Below are positions 45,275-54,854 of a stretch of 64,000 nucleotides of DNA, piece by piece. The DNA is from Candidatus Kapaibacterium sp. (lineage in GTDB: Bacteria; Bacteroidota; Ignavibacteria; Kapaibacteriales; UBA2268): contig JAOABA010000046.1 in NCBI GenBank assembly GCA_026418625.1, forward strand, positions 20,568-84,567. Reading direction: 5' to 3'. Below the pieces are notes generated by a model. The model was not told where the DNA came from. It ran no database searches and was given only the letters and a program-made list of their open reading frames with translations. The stretch's first letter is position 1. Each line of letters begins with the position of its first letter. Both the position numbers and the translations under genes were made by a program.

Positions 45275-46510
45275 TTATGATTTATTATAATTGAGTAATC
45301 TTTGTTCGCCTTCTAATTTTCTCGCTTCAGTCAAATCCTGTGATACTTCAAGAGTTCCAAGATATTCTCCTTTGTTATTTCTTAAAGCGAAGTATTCAAT
45401 CAGAATGAATTTACCGTGCAAATTAATCCAAAATGAAGCACGGCTCTCTTTTCCTGATTTGAAGTCATCAACAATTTGATTTACTATGTGAACGCTCGAA
45501 GGAGGATGGCACATACGGACATCACGCTTCAAAATTGCCCTATTGCGGTTAAAGATTCTGTCCTTCGATTGAGAAAAATAGCTTACTTTGTCATTTCTGT
45601 CAACAAAGGTTAAATCAACAGGCAATGTATTCAAAATTGCTTCAAGCTCTTCGGCTTTAAAACTTCCAGTTGGGAGCTGAATTGAGTCTGAGTCTTGAGC
45701 AAATTGTGGCATATCGGAAATATCTTTTGGTTTCCATTCAACTTGAGGATCATAGAGACAATAACCAATTTCGTTTGTTTGCATATAAATTTCATACCAT
45801 TCAACGTCAGTTAGCCTGTCCATACACATAGGAAGAAGAATTTGCTCTTCTTTGAATGTCATATCACTAACAGAGTCAGAAGCTGGTCTGAGCATTATAT
45901 CAACGATAACTTTCAGCTCGTTACGGCTAATTGCTCCTTCGACATTCAGTGCTGAAATAGCTTTTTTAAGTAAATCTCTTGTTTGGTCGTGCTTTCCCCA
46001 CATAACCTTGGGTGGTCCAGTTATTCCATATTTCTCTAAAAAAGGAAATAAGAGGTTTTCTTTTCGTTGATAGTGTTTCTCAACATCCATAAGATTATTG
46101 AAAGCTGATTTTAAATGAAGCAATATTTTATCAATTTCAATTTCTTGACTGTCATCAAGAATTTTATCATATAAGTTGTTCAAATCAGCAACAACTTTTA
46201 ATAATGCTTCATTTTCTTTCAAGAATGTGTCAACCGGATGACCGGGAGGAACAGGTTTAGCACCTTCGAGGTCAATATTTCCTTCTAAGGCTTTTGTATG
46301 CAAGTCGCAAAGCCTTAGAACTTCATCCTCCGGCAAACCCTCACTGATTAATTCCTGCTCAACCTGAACAACTTCGCCATAAGGTATTTTCTGCATTAAA
46401 GCGGCGATTCGATTTTGGATTTCATCAGGTGCAGTTCCTTTGTGCAATTCCAAAATCATATGTTTTAGCAATTCTTTTCTTTTTATTGAATTATTAATTA
46501 GTTCACTCAT
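45275..46510 (-). CDS. DUF438/hemerythrin-HHE protein with PAS domain
   Basis: The 411-residue protein has an N-terminal DUF438 domain (KHMILELHKGTAPDEIQNRI, LCDLHTKALEG), a hemerythrin-like four-helix bundle (VEKHYQRKENLLFPFLEKYG; VMWGKHDQTRDLLKK; FKEEQILLPM) with spaced histidines and glutamates suited to a di-iron or heme site, and a C-terminal PAS domain (VDLTFVDRNDKVSYFSQSKD; CHPPSSVHIVNQIVDDFKSG). It probably senses O2, NO or redox state and passes the signal to the two following genes. First gene of the cluster. Confidence 0.85.
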   Translation of the reverse strand: MSELINNSIKRKELLKHMILELHKGTAPDEIQNRIAALMQKIPYGEVVQVEQELISEGLPEDEVLRLCDLHTKALEGNIDLEGAKPVPPGHPVDTFLKENEALLKVVADLNNLYDKILDDSQEIEIDKILLHLKSAFNNLMDVEKHYQRKENLLFPFLEKYGITGPPKVMWGKHDQTRDLLKKAISALNVEGAISRNELKVIVDIMLRPASDSVSDMTFKEEQILLPMCMDRLTDVEWYEIYMQTNEIGYCLYDPQVEWKPKDISDMPQFAQDSDSIQLPTGSFKAEELEAILNTLPVDLTFVDRNDKVSYFSQSKDRIFNRNRAILKRDVRMCHPPSSVHIVNQIVDDFKSGKESRASFWINLHGKFILIEYFALRNNKGEYLGTLEVSQDLTEARKLEGEQRLLNYNKS

Positions 46511-46704
46511 TTTAAATCCTTTTTATATTTCAGACTAATTTATCCGATTTAAAAAACGTTGTTTATTAATTATTATTTTGTTATCAGTTTAAAAATTTTT
46601 GAATTTTTTTGTTTAAATCTGCTGATGCTTTATTAAATGGGGTGATTGGTTATAAATCTTAGATTTTTAATTTGATTTGAAAAATTAAATACAAAATTCC
46701 TAAT

Positions 46705-46777
46705 AAACTCTGCGAACTCTCTTTCTTACTTTGCGAGCTCTGCGAGAAAAAAAATTTCACGCAGAGGACGCAGAGAA
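46705..46777. repeat. CTCTGCG/CGCAGAG dispersed repeat, copy 1
   Basis: AAACTCTGCGAACTCT and GCGAGCTCTGCGAGAAAA on the left face ACGCAGAGGACGCAGAGAA on the right, an inverted arrangement. The same words occur at 47039-47098. Confidence 0.55.
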
Positions 46778-46884
46778 TAGCTCCTTGTATATTACAAAAT
46801 TAGACTATCTGCAAAGGACGCAGAGCCATTTATCACAATTATTCAATAAAATATAACTTAATAGATAAAGTATTTTATTCGACT

Positions 46885-46959
46885 GTCACTCTGACAAACG
46901 AAGTTTGGAAGAGTCCATTATGATTTAAAATGGATGCTTCACCTTCGGCTCAGCAAGAC
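46885..46959. repeat. Dispersed palindromic element, copy 4 (75 bp)
   Basis: Left arm GTCACTCTGACAAACGAAGT, then TTGGAAGAGTCCATT, aligns closely with the left arm of copy 1. The right arm reversed is GTCTTGCTGAGCCGAAGGTG, then AAGCATCCATT. The two arms pair imperfectly around ATGATTTAA. Confidence 0.7.
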
Positions 46960-47038
46960 ATTCGTTTATGCTTTCATTTCCATTAATTAATTAGAATTTA
47001 AAATTTGTGATTTTGTAATATAAATTAGTGGTTCTTGA

Positions 47039-47098
47039 TAAACTCTGCGAACTCTGATCTTTCTCTGCGGTCTCTGCGAGAAAATTTAGTCAGAGAAT
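47039..47098. repeat. CTCTGCG dispersed repeat, copy 2
   Basis: AAACTCTGCGAACTCT, then CTCTGCGGTCTCTGCGAGAA, repeats the left part of copy 1 about 330 bases away; the inverted right part is reduced to a CAGAGAA remnant. Confidence 0.5.
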
Positions 47099-47163
47099 GT
47101 TAAAGAACCAAAATTCAACTCAAATATTTTTTGAATAAGAATTTGAATTAAACTGAAAATTAA

Positions 47164-49602
47164 TTACCACTGGGCTCCACTAATTGAAAACATTATTTTT
47201 GGGCTGGTTCTTTGCGAGAATCTGGCTACTAAATCAAACCTGAAGAATAAAAGTATGCGGTTTAAAGCTATACCTGCTTCGTAGTAGAGTCCGTCAGGTG
47301 TTTGAGATGTTGAATTTGGTAAATTTATATTTTTATTAGCAAGATAGTTCTTTGTATTTTCCGAGAAACCTGTCCAACCAATATTTCCAAGAGTTATGAA
47401 TTCAATTCCGAAAGAGGCTATATTAGGAATTCTGAATACACCGGGAATAATTTCTCCGAAATTATGTTCCATTGACAATGCAACATACTTGTCACCGTAG
47501 AATTCCTTGACAAACATCCCTCGAAAAGCACTCTCAGTTGCAAAATTTGAGACTGCTGATTCGAGACTGAAAAATTTCTGTGGAGGAGCTTCTCCATTTA
47601 TCAAACCCCCTGACAATCTCATATCAAGCCTCCATAAAGGTAAGGTGCGGGTTCTGATGTTGAATGATGAATAAATTTTAGTAAAGTTAAAATCACTACC
47701 AAGAATTTCAGGTTTAGAAATTTCGGTGTGAATATGGAAGCCAAGATTGGTTAATCTTCTGTATGGATGAAAATTTAGATTTAACTCAAATCCAAAGGAT
47801 CTATTTGTTCCTTCTATTATTTGAGGGTTAGCCCTGAAAAAACTACTTGAATTAAAAAAAGCAAAATTAGTATTTGTAAAAGCAGTTCTATGTTCTTCGT
47901 TTCTAAAAAAGAGGCTGAAGCTCGATGGTCGGACAAAAATATCTCTTCTAAGGAATCTCAACTGTCCCCAAGTTGTAGTTGCTGATAGCTCAAACCCATT
48001 CCTGTAGTAATAATCACCGTAATCATTTTTTGATAGTAAGGAAAGGATTGTTATTGCGGGATATTTGACTATATAGGGGTTATCAATTCGAGAAAGCGTT
48101 TTATAACCCGACAAATTAAATGAATATAGTTCGTTTTTATCCAAAAAATATCTAAAGCTGGCTTCTAATATGGGGATTTTTGATGAAAAAGGATAAGCTG
48201 TATATAAATTAATCTCGCTTTGGTCAAATGGTCTAAATTTCAATCCAGCTCCTAAAGTTAAACCATTAACACGATTATATCTTATTATATCTTCTAATCC
48301 GGTGAATGGTGGGCGATTGAATTGAGCTAATAAATTGATTACAGGTCCAAATACTTTTTCAAGAATATTTGTTCCTTCGAGTGAATCAGGATTGTCTCTC
48401 AATGATTGAATAGCTTGATAAGCTTGAAATTCTTCCTCTCTCAAAGGAATAATAATGTTTTCTTTCCAGAAAGCACTATCAATCTTACTTGCAAAATCGC
48501 TTATTTCAACTCTGCGTCTCGAAAAAAGAGAATTATCGAGAGGGATATTAACTTTATAATCGAAAGCTGATGTTTCAATTCGAATATCCAACCTTGGGGA
48601 AAAAATCCAAAATAAATCAGCTTGAAGTGAGGAAAATAATCTAAGACCTTTTGGAAGAAAAAAGCCGCCACCTACATCTTCGAAAGTCTGGTATAAGCTT
48701 AGTTTTGCATCGAATGGCAATTTTACGGCTTTGTTAGGCACTAAATCAACAAGAACCGGACCCAAATTTTCAGCATCAATAAAAACGTAACCATCGAATA
48801 ATTTCCTAAAATTTGATTTTGGTTCTGCTCTTATTTTTTCAATTTTTTTACCTTCATCTTCTAATTCACCAATTAATGTAAATTCATAAAAATCTGGAGC
48901 ATCTGGATGAAACGGTGTGGCAATTTCCTCGTTCAAAATATTGACATAATCATCGTAGGCATTAAGGTTTGTTCCCAATGCAACATAATTAGCTTGTGGC
49001 GGGACATTAGCGCTTTGTCTTCGTTGAACGATTTCATTGTAATATAAATCTGGCTTCTTGAAATATCCTAAAGAGTAAGATTCGAAAATAGATACAATTG
49101 TTGTATCAGCAGGACGGTCGGTTCTTCCGGCTGTCAATGTATCGGTTGATGCAACAAATTTGGTATATAAGCTGTATGAGTATGTTCTTAAAGAATCCTG
49201 TTTATCTTGCTTTCTTTTAATTACTTTTCTCATTAGCTGAGCGCCCGGATCTTCTGCGATGACCTCAATTTGAGGCATTTCTACCGATGAAGGATTAAGG
49301 TAAACATCTAAATTGACGTTCTTATCTAAAATTTGTATTTCTTTATTTTCACTCTTAAAACCAACAAAGGAAAAGTTTAAATGGTAAGTCCCCGGATTTA
49401 AATTTAATTCATAATACCCACGTGAATTTGAAAATGTTCCTGTCTGGACATTTTTTATCTTTACAGTAACAAAGCCCATTACCTCACCGGTGGAAGAATC
49501 CCGGACAGTGCCATAGATTTTATATTTTGCTGCAGTCTCAGAATAGACAAGCGAATATGACAATAACAACAATAGTATATAAATAAATTTCTTTGCGTTC
49601 AT
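47164..49602 (-). CDS. DUF5686 outer-membrane protein with carboxypeptidase-regulatory-like domain
   Basis: The 812-residue protein has a signal peptide, an N-terminal CarboxypepD_reg-like domain (IYGTVRDSSTGEVMGFVTVK; YHLNFSFVGFKSENKEI; residues about 27-115), then the long DUF5686 region seen in Bacteroidota outer-membrane proteins (GYVFIDAENLGPVLVDLVPN; VFGPVINLLAQFN) and a C-terminal barrel. Function is unknown; the domain layout resembles TonB-dependent receptors without a plug. It is divergent from the three T9SS genes with 160 bases between the start codons, so a shared regulatory region is possible. Confidence 0.85.
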   Translation of the reverse strand: MNAKKFIYILLLLLSYSLVYSETAAKYKIYGTVRDSSTGEVMGFVTVKIKNVQTGTFSNSRGYYELNLNPGTYHLNFSFVGFKSENKEIQILDKNVNLDVYLNPSSVEMPQIEVIAEDPGAQLMRKVIKRKQDKQDSLRTYSYSLYTKFVASTDTLTAGRTDRPADTTIVSIFESYSLGYFKKPDLYYNEIVQRRQSANVPPQANYVALGTNLNAYDDYVNILNEEIATPFHPDAPDFYEFTLIGELEDEGKKIEKIRAEPKSNFRKLFDGYVFIDAENLGPVLVDLVPNKAVKLPFDAKLSLYQTFEDVGGGFFLPKGLRLFSSLQADLFWIFSPRLDIRIETSAFDYKVNIPLDNSLFSRRRVEISDFASKIDSAFWKENIIIPLREEEFQAYQAIQSLRDNPDSLEGTNILEKVFGPVINLLAQFNRPPFTGLEDIIRYNRVNGLTLGAGLKFRPFDQSEINLYTAYPFSSKIPILEASFRYFLDKNELYSFNLSGYKTLSRIDNPYIVKYPAITILSLLSKNDYGDYYYRNGFELSATTTWGQLRFLRRDIFVRPSSFSLFFRNEEHRTAFTNTNFAFFNSSSFFRANPQIIEGTNRSFGFELNLNFHPYRRLTNLGFHIHTEISKPEILGSDFNFTKIYSSFNIRTRTLPLWRLDMRLSGGLINGEAPPQKFFSLESAVSNFATESAFRGMFVKEFYGDKYVALSMEHNFGEIIPGVFRIPNIASFGIEFITLGNIGWTGFSENTKNYLANKNINLPNSTSQTPDGLYYEAGIALNRILLFFRFDLVARFSQRTSPKIMFSISGAQW

Positions 49603-49762
49603 TTAGTTGTTTGAAAATTTCAATTTTGGAGTAATAAAAAACGATAGAAATCAATATTTGTTTATTTTCACTGTAGTATGGGATTTGGTATTTTATTATC
49701 TGAAATCAATCAACAAAAAATTTTGTAACATAAATAAAATTAAAGTGTTAATTTTATTTGTT

Positions 49763-51565
49763 ATGTTTAGATATTTAATAATATTTTTTCTTTCTTTTAC
49801 TTTAGCTTTTTCACAAAAGGAAGCTCATATATGGTATTTTGGAGAGGGGGCAGGTTTAAAATTTGATAACTCAAGTAACTCACCTTTTGTCTTAACTGAT
49901 GGTGCTATGATTGCACCTGAAGGTTGCTGCACAATATCTGATTTTGAGGGGAATCTTCTATTCTACACCAATGGTGAAACAATCTGGAATAGAAATCATC
50001 AGATATTGAAAAACGGCGATGGACTTTCAGGGAGCATTTATTCAACTCAATCAGTTATTATTTTGCCCAAACCAAGCGACCAAAGTCTTTATTATGTTTT
50101 TACTATTAATTCAGAAGATGAAAAGATAGGGCTTCAGTATTCTATTGTTGATATCAGTCTTGATAATGGAAATGGTGAGGTAATCGAAAAAAATATACCT
50201 GTTTTTACACCCGTAGCTGAGAAAATCAATGCAACTCGTCATAAGAATGGCAGAGATTTCTGGATTATTACTCACGAACTTTATACAAACAGGTTTGCTG
50301 CTTTTTTACTCACAAATAACGGTCTTGAAAAAACTCCTGTTTTTAGCTCAATCGGTTTGAGCTACACAGGAAACAGAACGATTAATATGGGGTCACTTAA
50401 AATTTCACCTGACGGAAAAAAGATAGTTTGTGGGGTCTTTTCAAAATTTACCTTTGAACTATTTGATTTCAACAACGAGACAGGTGAAATTTATAATCCT
50501 ATCACCATTCCAACGAATGAGTCATTAAATGCTTATGGTTGCGAGTTTTCTCCGGATATGAAAAAGCTCTATACTACAAGTTTTGATTCTTTCGTAAGGC
50601 TCTATCAATATGATTTAAGTTCAGGAAATGCTCAGGATATTATAAACTCTGCTGTGCTTATTGCCGATGTTGATGCTATCAACGTTTTAGGAACTCTTCA
50701 GCTTGGACCTGACAACAAAATCTACTTAGCAATTAATAAAAGTTTATATCTTGGAGTAATAGAAAAACCAAATGAATCGGGCTTGAACTGTGGTTATAAT
50801 CCAAAAGGAGTTTTTCTGAATAATAAACTGAGTAGGCTCGGGCTACCTAACGTAATTTATGATTACTATAATCCTGAAGTACCTCATATTTTAGTAAGTT
50901 TGCCTGACACATCTGCTTATGTTGGAGAAATTATTTCAATTCCGCTAAAACTGGAGCTATTTAATCGTAAAAAGCCAAAAGGTCAATATTCTTTTACTTC
51001 CACGATTGTTTTTGACAGTAAGTTATTAGAAATAAAGGATATAAAGGGAGCATTCATTTCAGAAAACAGAATTATTGACAACAAAAGGCATCTTACGATA
51101 ATATCTGATAAAATTGAATTAGATAAATCTGAACAAGTAATTGCTGAAATTGTTGGTTTGGTTTTATTAGGGTCATCAAGAGAAAACAAGTTAGAAATTC
51201 AAGATTTTCAACTTTCTGATGATGCTATAATTGAAAAAAAGGACGGAAGTTTAACATTGAAAGGTGTTTGTCAGTTTGATTTAAATCAACTAATTATTGC
51301 TTACCAACCCACTTTAAAAATGTATCCTATTCCAAGCAATGGTTATATTAATTTATCTTTGAAAAATTTTCAAAAAGGCTCTAATCATATTGAAATTTAT
51401 GATACAGAGGGTAGGCTTGTTTTTAAAGACAATATTACTATATTTGAAAACCAGACGGAGGAAGTAATAAGAAAATATCATTTGGACATTGGCAGTGGAG
51501 TATATTTCATAAAAGTTGGAAATGAAGATAAAATGATTGATGATTTATTAATTATTCAAAAATGA
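49763..51565 (+). CDS. T9SS-exported beta-propeller-like protein 1
   Basis: From the ATG at 49763 (signal peptide MFRYLIIFFLSFTLAFSQ) the product is 600 residues. A TTG further upstream is rejected because it would bury the signal peptide. Residues about 20-380 form a propeller-like domain with IWYFGEGAGLKFDN, TISDFEGNLLFYTNGETIWN and SLKISPDGKKI. Then comes a cohesin-like module (LVSLPDTSAYVGEIISIPLK; ending GSLTLKGVCQFDL) and a T9SS type A sorting domain (LKMYPIPSNGYINLSLKNF to IIQK). It is the first gene of a three-gene operon, three bases before the next start. Probably exported to the surface; role unknown. Confidence 0.82.
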   Translation: MFRYLIIFFLSFTLAFSQKEAHIWYFGEGAGLKFDNSSNSPFVLTDGAMIAPEGCCTISDFEGNLLFYTNGETIWNRNHQILKNGDGLSGSIYSTQSVIILPKPSDQSLYYVFTINSEDEKIGLQYSIVDISLDNGNGEVIEKNIPVFTPVAEKINATRHKNGRDFWIITHELYTNRFAAFLLTNNGLEKTPVFSSIGLSYTGNRTINMGSLKISPDGKKIVCGVFSKFTFELFDFNNETGEIYNPITIPTNESLNAYGCEFSPDMKKLYTTSFDSFVRLYQYDLSSGNAQDIINSAVLIADVDAINVLGTLQLGPDNKIYLAINKSLYLGVIEKPNESGLNCGYNPKGVFLNNKLSRLGLPNVIYDYYNPEVPHILVSLPDTSAYVGEIISIPLKLELFNRKKPKGQYSFTSTIVFDSKLLEIKDIKGAFISENRIIDNKRHLTIISDKIELDKSEQVIAEIVGLVLLGSSRENKLEIQDFQLSDDAIIEKKDGSLTLKGVCQFDLNQLIIAYQPTLKMYPIPSNGYINLSLKNFQKGSNHIEIYDTEGRLVFKDNITIFENQTEEVIRKYHLDIGSGVYFIKVGNEDKMIDDLLIIQK

Positions 51566-51568
51566 TTG

Positions 51569-54500
51569 ATGATAAAAATCTTTACTAAATATATATTATT
51601 TTTCTTTTTCATATTTGTTTTACAAACAAATCTTTATTCCCAAAAGGAGACATATAACTGGTATTTTGGAGAAAGGGCGGGAATTACTTTCTTGCCTGAC
51701 GGAAAGAATCCGAGAGCCTTGACTAATGCTGCTTCTACTTTTAATCAACTCGAAGGTGTTGCCACAATATCAGATAGTGATGGGAACTTGCTATTCTATA
51801 CTGATGGCAATAATATTTGGGATCGACGGCATTACCTTATGCCAAACGGCGGCGGACTAATGGGGAATTTCTCTGCAACTCAATCTGCTGTAATTGTCCC
51901 ACAACCTGAAAGAAAAGGGATATATTATGTTTTTACGGTTGATGCCATCGGTGGAGGTAATGGTTGTAGATATTCTATAGTTGATATGTCCTTAAATAAC
52001 GGTTTTGGTGATATAATGCCAAAAGAGAAAAATATTCTTTTATTTTCACCTGCAGCGGAAAAAATTACTGCGGTTGTTCATAGAAATAATATTGATATCT
52101 GGGTTATTACTCACGAATTTCTATCTAATAGATTCAGAGTTTATTTACTTACAAGAAATGGTTTGAATGCACCGATAATTCAAGCTATTGGAAGTGTTCA
52201 CGGAAAAGCGGCGGACGATATTTTTAACTCAATCGGTTATATGAAGGCTTCACCTGATGGGAAAAAAATTGCCCTTGCTATTTGCAAGGACAGCAAAATT
52301 GAAATTTTTGACTTCAATAATGCCAATGGAACTTTGTCAAACCCAATTTCAATTACCGATACAAAGTATATTAATGCTTATGGAATAGAATTCTCTCAGG
52401 ATGTCTCTAAACTTTATGTTTCTACAAGTTTTATTAATTTTACTCAGGTATTTCAATTGAACTTGAGAGCCGGCTCGAGAGATAGAATAGCTGCTTCTGC
52501 AGTAGCTATCGGTAATCCTGCAAGTTATTATGGTGCTTTGCAGCTTGGTCCGGATTGGAAAATTTATGTTTCGCGTAAAGATGAGTCGTGGCTTGCAGTA
52601 ATTAACAACCCGAATGCAACCGGTGCAGCCTGTGGTTATTCTGATTTAGGCGTGAATCTTATGGGACGTAAAGCTCAGCTTGGTCTTCCTACTTTCATAC
52701 AAAGCTATTTTTCAGTTGACACAGATATTTTTACAAATTCACCCATCTGCGAAGGTCAGACTTTAGAATTTGAAGCAAAGGATACTCAAGGAGCCACTTA
52801 CAGATGGACAGGACCAAATAATTTTAATTCCAATCAAAGACGAATCGTTATCCCAAATGCAAAACCAAATTTATCAGGTGTTTATCAACTAATAATAACT
52901 GTTTCTGGCAATAATTACTTTGATAGTGTTTATATTCAGGTTAATCCAAAACCAATAGCCAAAATAAACCCAATTGGTAATATTATCTTCTGTGAAGGGG
53001 ATAGCGTTGTTCTTGAAGCGACTCAAGGAAAAGATTATTTTTATAAATGGTCAACTGACGAAACAAGCCAAAAAATTACAGTAAAGAGGTCTGGGGATTA
53101 TTCTTTAATTGTTACCAATGAATTCGGATGCTCTGACACTGCTTCGATTAAAATTATCGCCAATCAAAATCCTAAAGTAAAGATTAATGTTCAGGGAAAA
53201 ACTAAGTTTTGTTTGGGTGATTCAGCGATTTTATCATCAAGCATAACCGGAACAGGCTATCAGTATAATTGGTCAACAGGAGAGAAAACACGCCAGATTA
53301 TTGTTAAAACTACCGGAAGGTATTTCCTTACACTAACTTCACCCGAAGGTTGCAAATCGTCTGATTCGATAGATATTGTTGTTAGTCCGATTCCAATACC
53401 GATTATTACTGTTTCCGGTAATAGTAATTGCGATGGAGATACTGCAACTTTAGGGCTAACAAAATCATATTTAGCATACCTTTGGTCAACAGGGGAGACA
53501 AGTCCAAATATTAAGGTTCACAAATCAGGCAGATACAGTGTGTCAGTTGTGGACTCAAATAACTGTTCGGGTGAAACATTTATTGATTTAGTTTTCAATA
53601 AAATACCAGATATTGAACTTATAGGAGATACTCTAATCTGCGTAGGCGAGGAAACAACAATTTCAACTAAAGAAATTTATGCTACATATCTCTGGTCAAC
53701 TGGCGAAAATACAAGCTCAATAAAAATTGCAAAAGAAGGAAGCTATTCATTACGTGTTATTGATAATAACGGGTGTTCTAACTCAATAACCTTCAATATT
53801 TTAAGATATGATTTGACTCTTGAAGCTGAAGACTTGATTGATTTTGACTCAGTTCCCGGTAATTCGGTTAATTTTAAAGAGTTAATAATCAAAAACAAAG
53901 GTAAATATGACTTTACAATAAAAAACATTAGAATTCTAAACTCTCAATCTGCTTTTGAATTAGAGGAAGGTTTAACATATCCAAAAACCATAAAAAGTTC
54001 AGACCAAACATCATTAAAAGTTTACTTTAAACCAATAACATTAAATTCATTTGCTGATAGTATCCTGATAGAAATTGATAACCCCTGTAAAATCGAAAAA
54101 ATAATTCAATTACGGGGCACAAGTGTAACAAATACTCTTGTCTTTGTGCCGGATACTGTAGCGGATGTTGGAACCGCAAACTTCAAAATTCCAATATATT
54201 CAAGAAAACTTTATGATTTCAATTTGCCACCGGCTTTGCCTTTTGAACTGACACTTAGTTTTGATCAAAGCTATTATGCCTTGAATGAAAACAATCCTTA
54301 TATAGTTTCAAGTGATATTACAGGCAATATCAGAAGATTGAAGATTGAAGGCATTGCACAAAATTTATCTTTAAATAATACCGTAATTGCAGAATTGATT
54401 GGTCTTGTCTGCTTAGGTGATGGAATAAAAACACCTATTAAAATTGAAGAATTCAATTGGAAAAATCAGCTAATGTCAACCCAAACCCAAGACGGAAGTT

Positions 54501-54817
54501 TGGAGATTAGAGGAGTTTGCCAACCTGATATTGCAAGGGTTAAACCATACATTTTGACTAAGTTAAACATTGTGAATAATAATTTTGATAATGATATTAT
54601 CGCAGAAATAAAATCTGAACTCAAAGGCAATTATTATTTATCAATTTTTAATATAAATGGTGTTGTTGTCGAAACTATAAGTTGGAACAAGAGCGATGAG
54701 GTTTTAGAAGACAAGAGATTCAATTTGAATTTAAGTCAATATGTTGCAGGGACATATTTTATTAGATTGATTTCACCTGACGGTTTTCAGGTGAAAATCC
54801 TAAATTTTATTAAGTAA
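51569..54817 (+). CDS. T9SS-exported propeller protein 2 with Ig-like repeats
   Basis: The ATG at 51569 gives a signal peptide (MIKIFTKYILFFFFIFVLQT, then NLYSQ) and 1082 residues; the TTG three bases earlier is rejected. The first 385 residues repeat the propeller of the preceding protein (WYFGERAGITFLPDGKNPRA, LLFYTDGNNIWDRRH). About residues 385-760 hold five Ig-like units, four with the recurrent W(S/T)G(E)...G.Y.L.V....GC pattern such as YLWSTGENTSSIKIAKEGSY. A cohesin-like module follows (VFVPDTVADVGTANFKIPIY, ending GSLEIRGVCQPDI) and then a T9SS sorting domain (YFIRLISPDGFQVKILNFIK). Confidence 0.82.
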   Translation: MIKIFTKYILFFFFIFVLQTNLYSQKETYNWYFGERAGITFLPDGKNPRALTNAASTFNQLEGVATISDSDGNLLFYTDGNNIWDRRHYLMPNGGGLMGNFSATQSAVIVPQPERKGIYYVFTVDAIGGGNGCRYSIVDMSLNNGFGDIMPKEKNILLFSPAAEKITAVVHRNNIDIWVITHEFLSNRFRVYLLTRNGLNAPIIQAIGSVHGKAADDIFNSIGYMKASPDGKKIALAICKDSKIEIFDFNNANGTLSNPISITDTKYINAYGIEFSQDVSKLYVSTSFINFTQVFQLNLRAGSRDRIAASAVAIGNPASYYGALQLGPDWKIYVSRKDESWLAVINNPNATGAACGYSDLGVNLMGRKAQLGLPTFIQSYFSVDTDIFTNSPICEGQTLEFEAKDTQGATYRWTGPNNFNSNQRRIVIPNAKPNLSGVYQLIITVSGNNYFDSVYIQVNPKPIAKINPIGNIIFCEGDSVVLEATQGKDYFYKWSTDETSQKITVKRSGDYSLIVTNEFGCSDTASIKIIANQNPKVKINVQGKTKFCLGDSAILSSSITGTGYQYNWSTGEKTRQIIVKTTGRYFLTLTSPEGCKSSDSIDIVVSPIPIPIITVSGNSNCDGDTATLGLTKSYLAYLWSTGETSPNIKVHKSGRYSVSVVDSNNCSGETFIDLVFNKIPDIELIGDTLICVGEETTISTKEIYATYLWSTGENTSSIKIAKEGSYSLRVIDNNGCSNSITFNILRYDLTLEAEDLIDFDSVPGNSVNFKELIIKNKGKYDFTIKNIRILNSQSAFELEEGLTYPKTIKSSDQTSLKVYFKPITLNSFADSILIEIDNPCKIEKIIQLRGTSVTNTLVFVPDTVADVGTANFKIPIYSRKLYDFNLPPALPFELTLSFDQSYYALNENNPYIVSSDITGNIRRLKIEGIAQNLSLNNTVIAELIGLVCLGDGIKTPIKIEEFNWKNQLMSTQTQDGSLEIRGVCQPDIARVKPYILTKLNIVNNNFDNDIIAEIKSELKGNYYLSIFNINGVVVETISWNKSDEVLEDKRFNLNLSQYVAGTYFIRLISPDGFQVKILNFIK

Positions 54818-54854
54818 TCTATTTCAGGCAGCTTTTAATTTTTTAGCTTGCAAT

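Larger units (their letters stand above)
46511..47163. other. Gene-free, repeat-rich intergenic stretch
   Basis: These 653 bases between the DUF438 gene and the end of the DUF5686 gene hold two copies of a CTCTGCG-type repeat, a partial third (46805-46827) and the fourth palindromic element. No ORF or RNA gene is supported. Confidence 0.6.

Noticed and set aside
49607..49762. TTG start for the first T9SS protein
   Set aside because: Adds 52 residues before a clear signal peptide and lies within five bases of the divergent gene's start.
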